From the NCBI RefSeq assembly GCF_005222815.1, contig NZ_STGB01000001.1:1-64000 (forward strand): a stretch of DNA of 64,000 nt, read 5' to 3'. Position 1 is the first letter of the stretch. Each line of letters begins with the position of its first letter. This DNA is from Roseomonas sp. AR75 (GTDB lineage Bacteria; Pseudomonadota; Alphaproteobacteria; Acetobacterales; Acetobacteraceae). Shown here one piece after another: positions 63,169 to 64,000 of the stretch. Below the pieces are notes generated by a model. That model saw only the letters and a list, made by a program, of their open reading frames with translations, was not told the origin of the DNA and did not search any database. Made by a program: the position numbers and the translations under genes.

Positions 63169-64000
63169 TCAGTCCAGCATCGCCGCAAGCGCGGGCGAGA
63201 CATGTTCGCTGCGGCCCCCGGATCCGTCGCGCAGCACGAGCAGCGCGGCGATGCCGCGGTGCCGTGCATGATCCAGCGCCTTCGCCGGGCCCATCACGGC
63301 GAATGCCGTGGCGAGCGCATCGGCCTGCATGCAGGAAGGATGCAGCACGGTGATGGCGGCGATGCCGTTGTCGATCGGCTGCCCGCTGAGCGGATCCAGC
63401 GTGTGGCCATAAAGCCGGCCGGCATGATGGAAGCAGCGGCGATATTCGCCGGAACTGGCCATCGCCAGCCCGTGCAGCGCGACCACGAAGGGCGGCGACG
63501 CGTCGCGCGGGCCGGGCGGTGACTCGATGCCGACCCACCAGGGCGATCCATCCGGCTTCACGCCATGGCCGCGCAGCTCCCCGCCGATCTCCACGAGGCA
63601 GTCGCGCACGCCGGCCGCCAGCAGCCATTCCGCGACGAGATCCACTGCGAAGCCCTTCGCAATGCCGCTGAGATCGAGCGCCAGGCCGCCTGGCTGCCAC
63701 GCCTCGCCGGTCGCCGCATCGAAGCCGATGCGCCGCCACCCCGCGCAGGCGCGGGCTGCCGCGATGCGCGTTTCCGGCGGCGGGCCCTCCGTCTCGGCCG
63801 GCTGCGCGCCGAACCCCCAGAGGTCCACCAGCGCGCCGAGTGTCGGGTCGAAGGCGCCGTCCGTAGCTGCGGCAGTCTCCAGCGCGCAGGCCAGCACGCG
63901 GCGGAAGCCTTCCGGCAGCCGCAGCGACGCGCCGGCGGGCAGGCGGTTGAAGCGGTAGAGATCGGAATCCGCGCGCCAGCCGCTCATCTCCGCCGTCACG
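63169..64000 (-). CDS. apbE: FAD:protein FMN transferase (ApbE), cut by the right edge
   Basis: At least 277 residues are present, from EMSGWRADSDLYRFNR to the stop. The ApbE motifs FDPTLGALVDLWGFG, LDLSGIAKGFAVDLVAEWL and the C-terminal metal site ADALATAFAVMG are visible. The N-terminus, including the start and any lipoprotein signal, lies outside the window. ApbE attaches FMN to threonine or serine in membrane flavoproteins. It is the gene before the diflavin reductase and probably in one operon with it. Confidence 0.92.
   Translation of the reverse strand, partial: VTAEMSGWRADSDLYRFNRLPAGASLRLPEGFRRVLACALETAAATDGAFDPTLGALVDLWGFGAQPAETEGPPPETRIAAARACAGWRRIGFDAATGEAWQPGGLALDLSGIAKGFAVDLVAEWLLAAGVRDCLVEIGGELRGHGVKPDGSPWWVGIESPPGPRDASPPFVVALHGLAMASSGEYRRCFHHAGRLYGHTLDPLSGQPIDNGIAAITVLHPSCMQADALATAFAVMGPAKALDHARHRGIAALLVLRDGSGGRSEHVSPALAAMLD

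Overview
The window comes from a high-GC alphaproteobacterium, most likely an Acetobacteraceae member of the Roseomonas type. This rests on the codon use, the density of TRAP, TAXI and Bug-type binding proteins, and relatives I recall for many genes. No rRNA or 16S evidence is present, so the assignment is an inference. The window splits into a catabolic/transport block (about 1.9-31.1 kb) bracketed by mobile-element debris, a giant surface-protein gene, a signalling cluster, an acyl-phosphate/fatty-acid cluster, and an iron-acquisition cluster.

1-1.9 kb is nested mobile DNA: the end of an IS5-family element, a fragment of a serine recombinase, an apparently intact IS3-family (IS2 subgroup) element with a frameshift site, and an IS3 orfA stub. 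1.97-5.64 kb encodes a three-subunit molybdenum hydroxylase (large, FAD and 2Fe-2S subunits). Facing it, from 18.3 kb down to 5.6 kb on the minus strand, is one long gene train: a Liv-type ABC transporter, a 4,5-dihydroxyphthalate decarboxylase-like protein, a TAXI binding protein with a fused TRAP permease, a DctPQM TRAP system and an amidohydrolase. A CnbZ-like deaminase, a second decarboxylase-like protein and an orphan Bug/TctC binding protein follow at 18.4-21.2 kb. Together they look like uptake and opening of an N-containing ring or amide-type compound; the substrate is not determined.

21.6-31.1 kb is a second catabolic unit: Dpp-type ABC transporter, enolase-superfamily dehydratase, Ldh-type dehydrogenase and GntR regulator on the minus strand, and a divergent RraA-family aldolase. 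Two near-identical palindromes lie in the divergent promoter region and are good GntR operator candidates. 31.1-32.3 kb is again debris: a tRNA-Ser-like 3' end, the complementary part of the serine recombinase, and an IS3 orfB tail.

32.5-40.4 kb is a single gene for a protein of about 2,634 residues with RTX repeats at the N-terminus, Calx-beta-like domains, five DUF11-type repeats and a long C-terminal ELW-type propeller region. 41.1-50.4 kb holds a signalling cluster: a TorS-like histidine kinase, a response regulator, a receiver-PP2C phosphatase, two STAS proteins and two RsbW-like ATPases, together with an orphan TakP-like binding protein and an NCS2 permease that carries an extra cytoplasmic domain. 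No sigma factor is visible.

51.0-57.2 kb encodes a MaoC-like/phosphotransacylase fusion, acetate kinase, FabI, a small unknown protein and a DUF3141 protein. At about 57.79 kb two broken genes (DUF2252 and pyruvate formate-lyase) meet head to head. 58.8-64 kb is iron-related: a Fur-like box, a TonB-dependent siderophore receptor, a PiuC-type dioxygenase, a membrane-anchored diflavin reductase and an ApbE flavin transferase that runs off the right edge.
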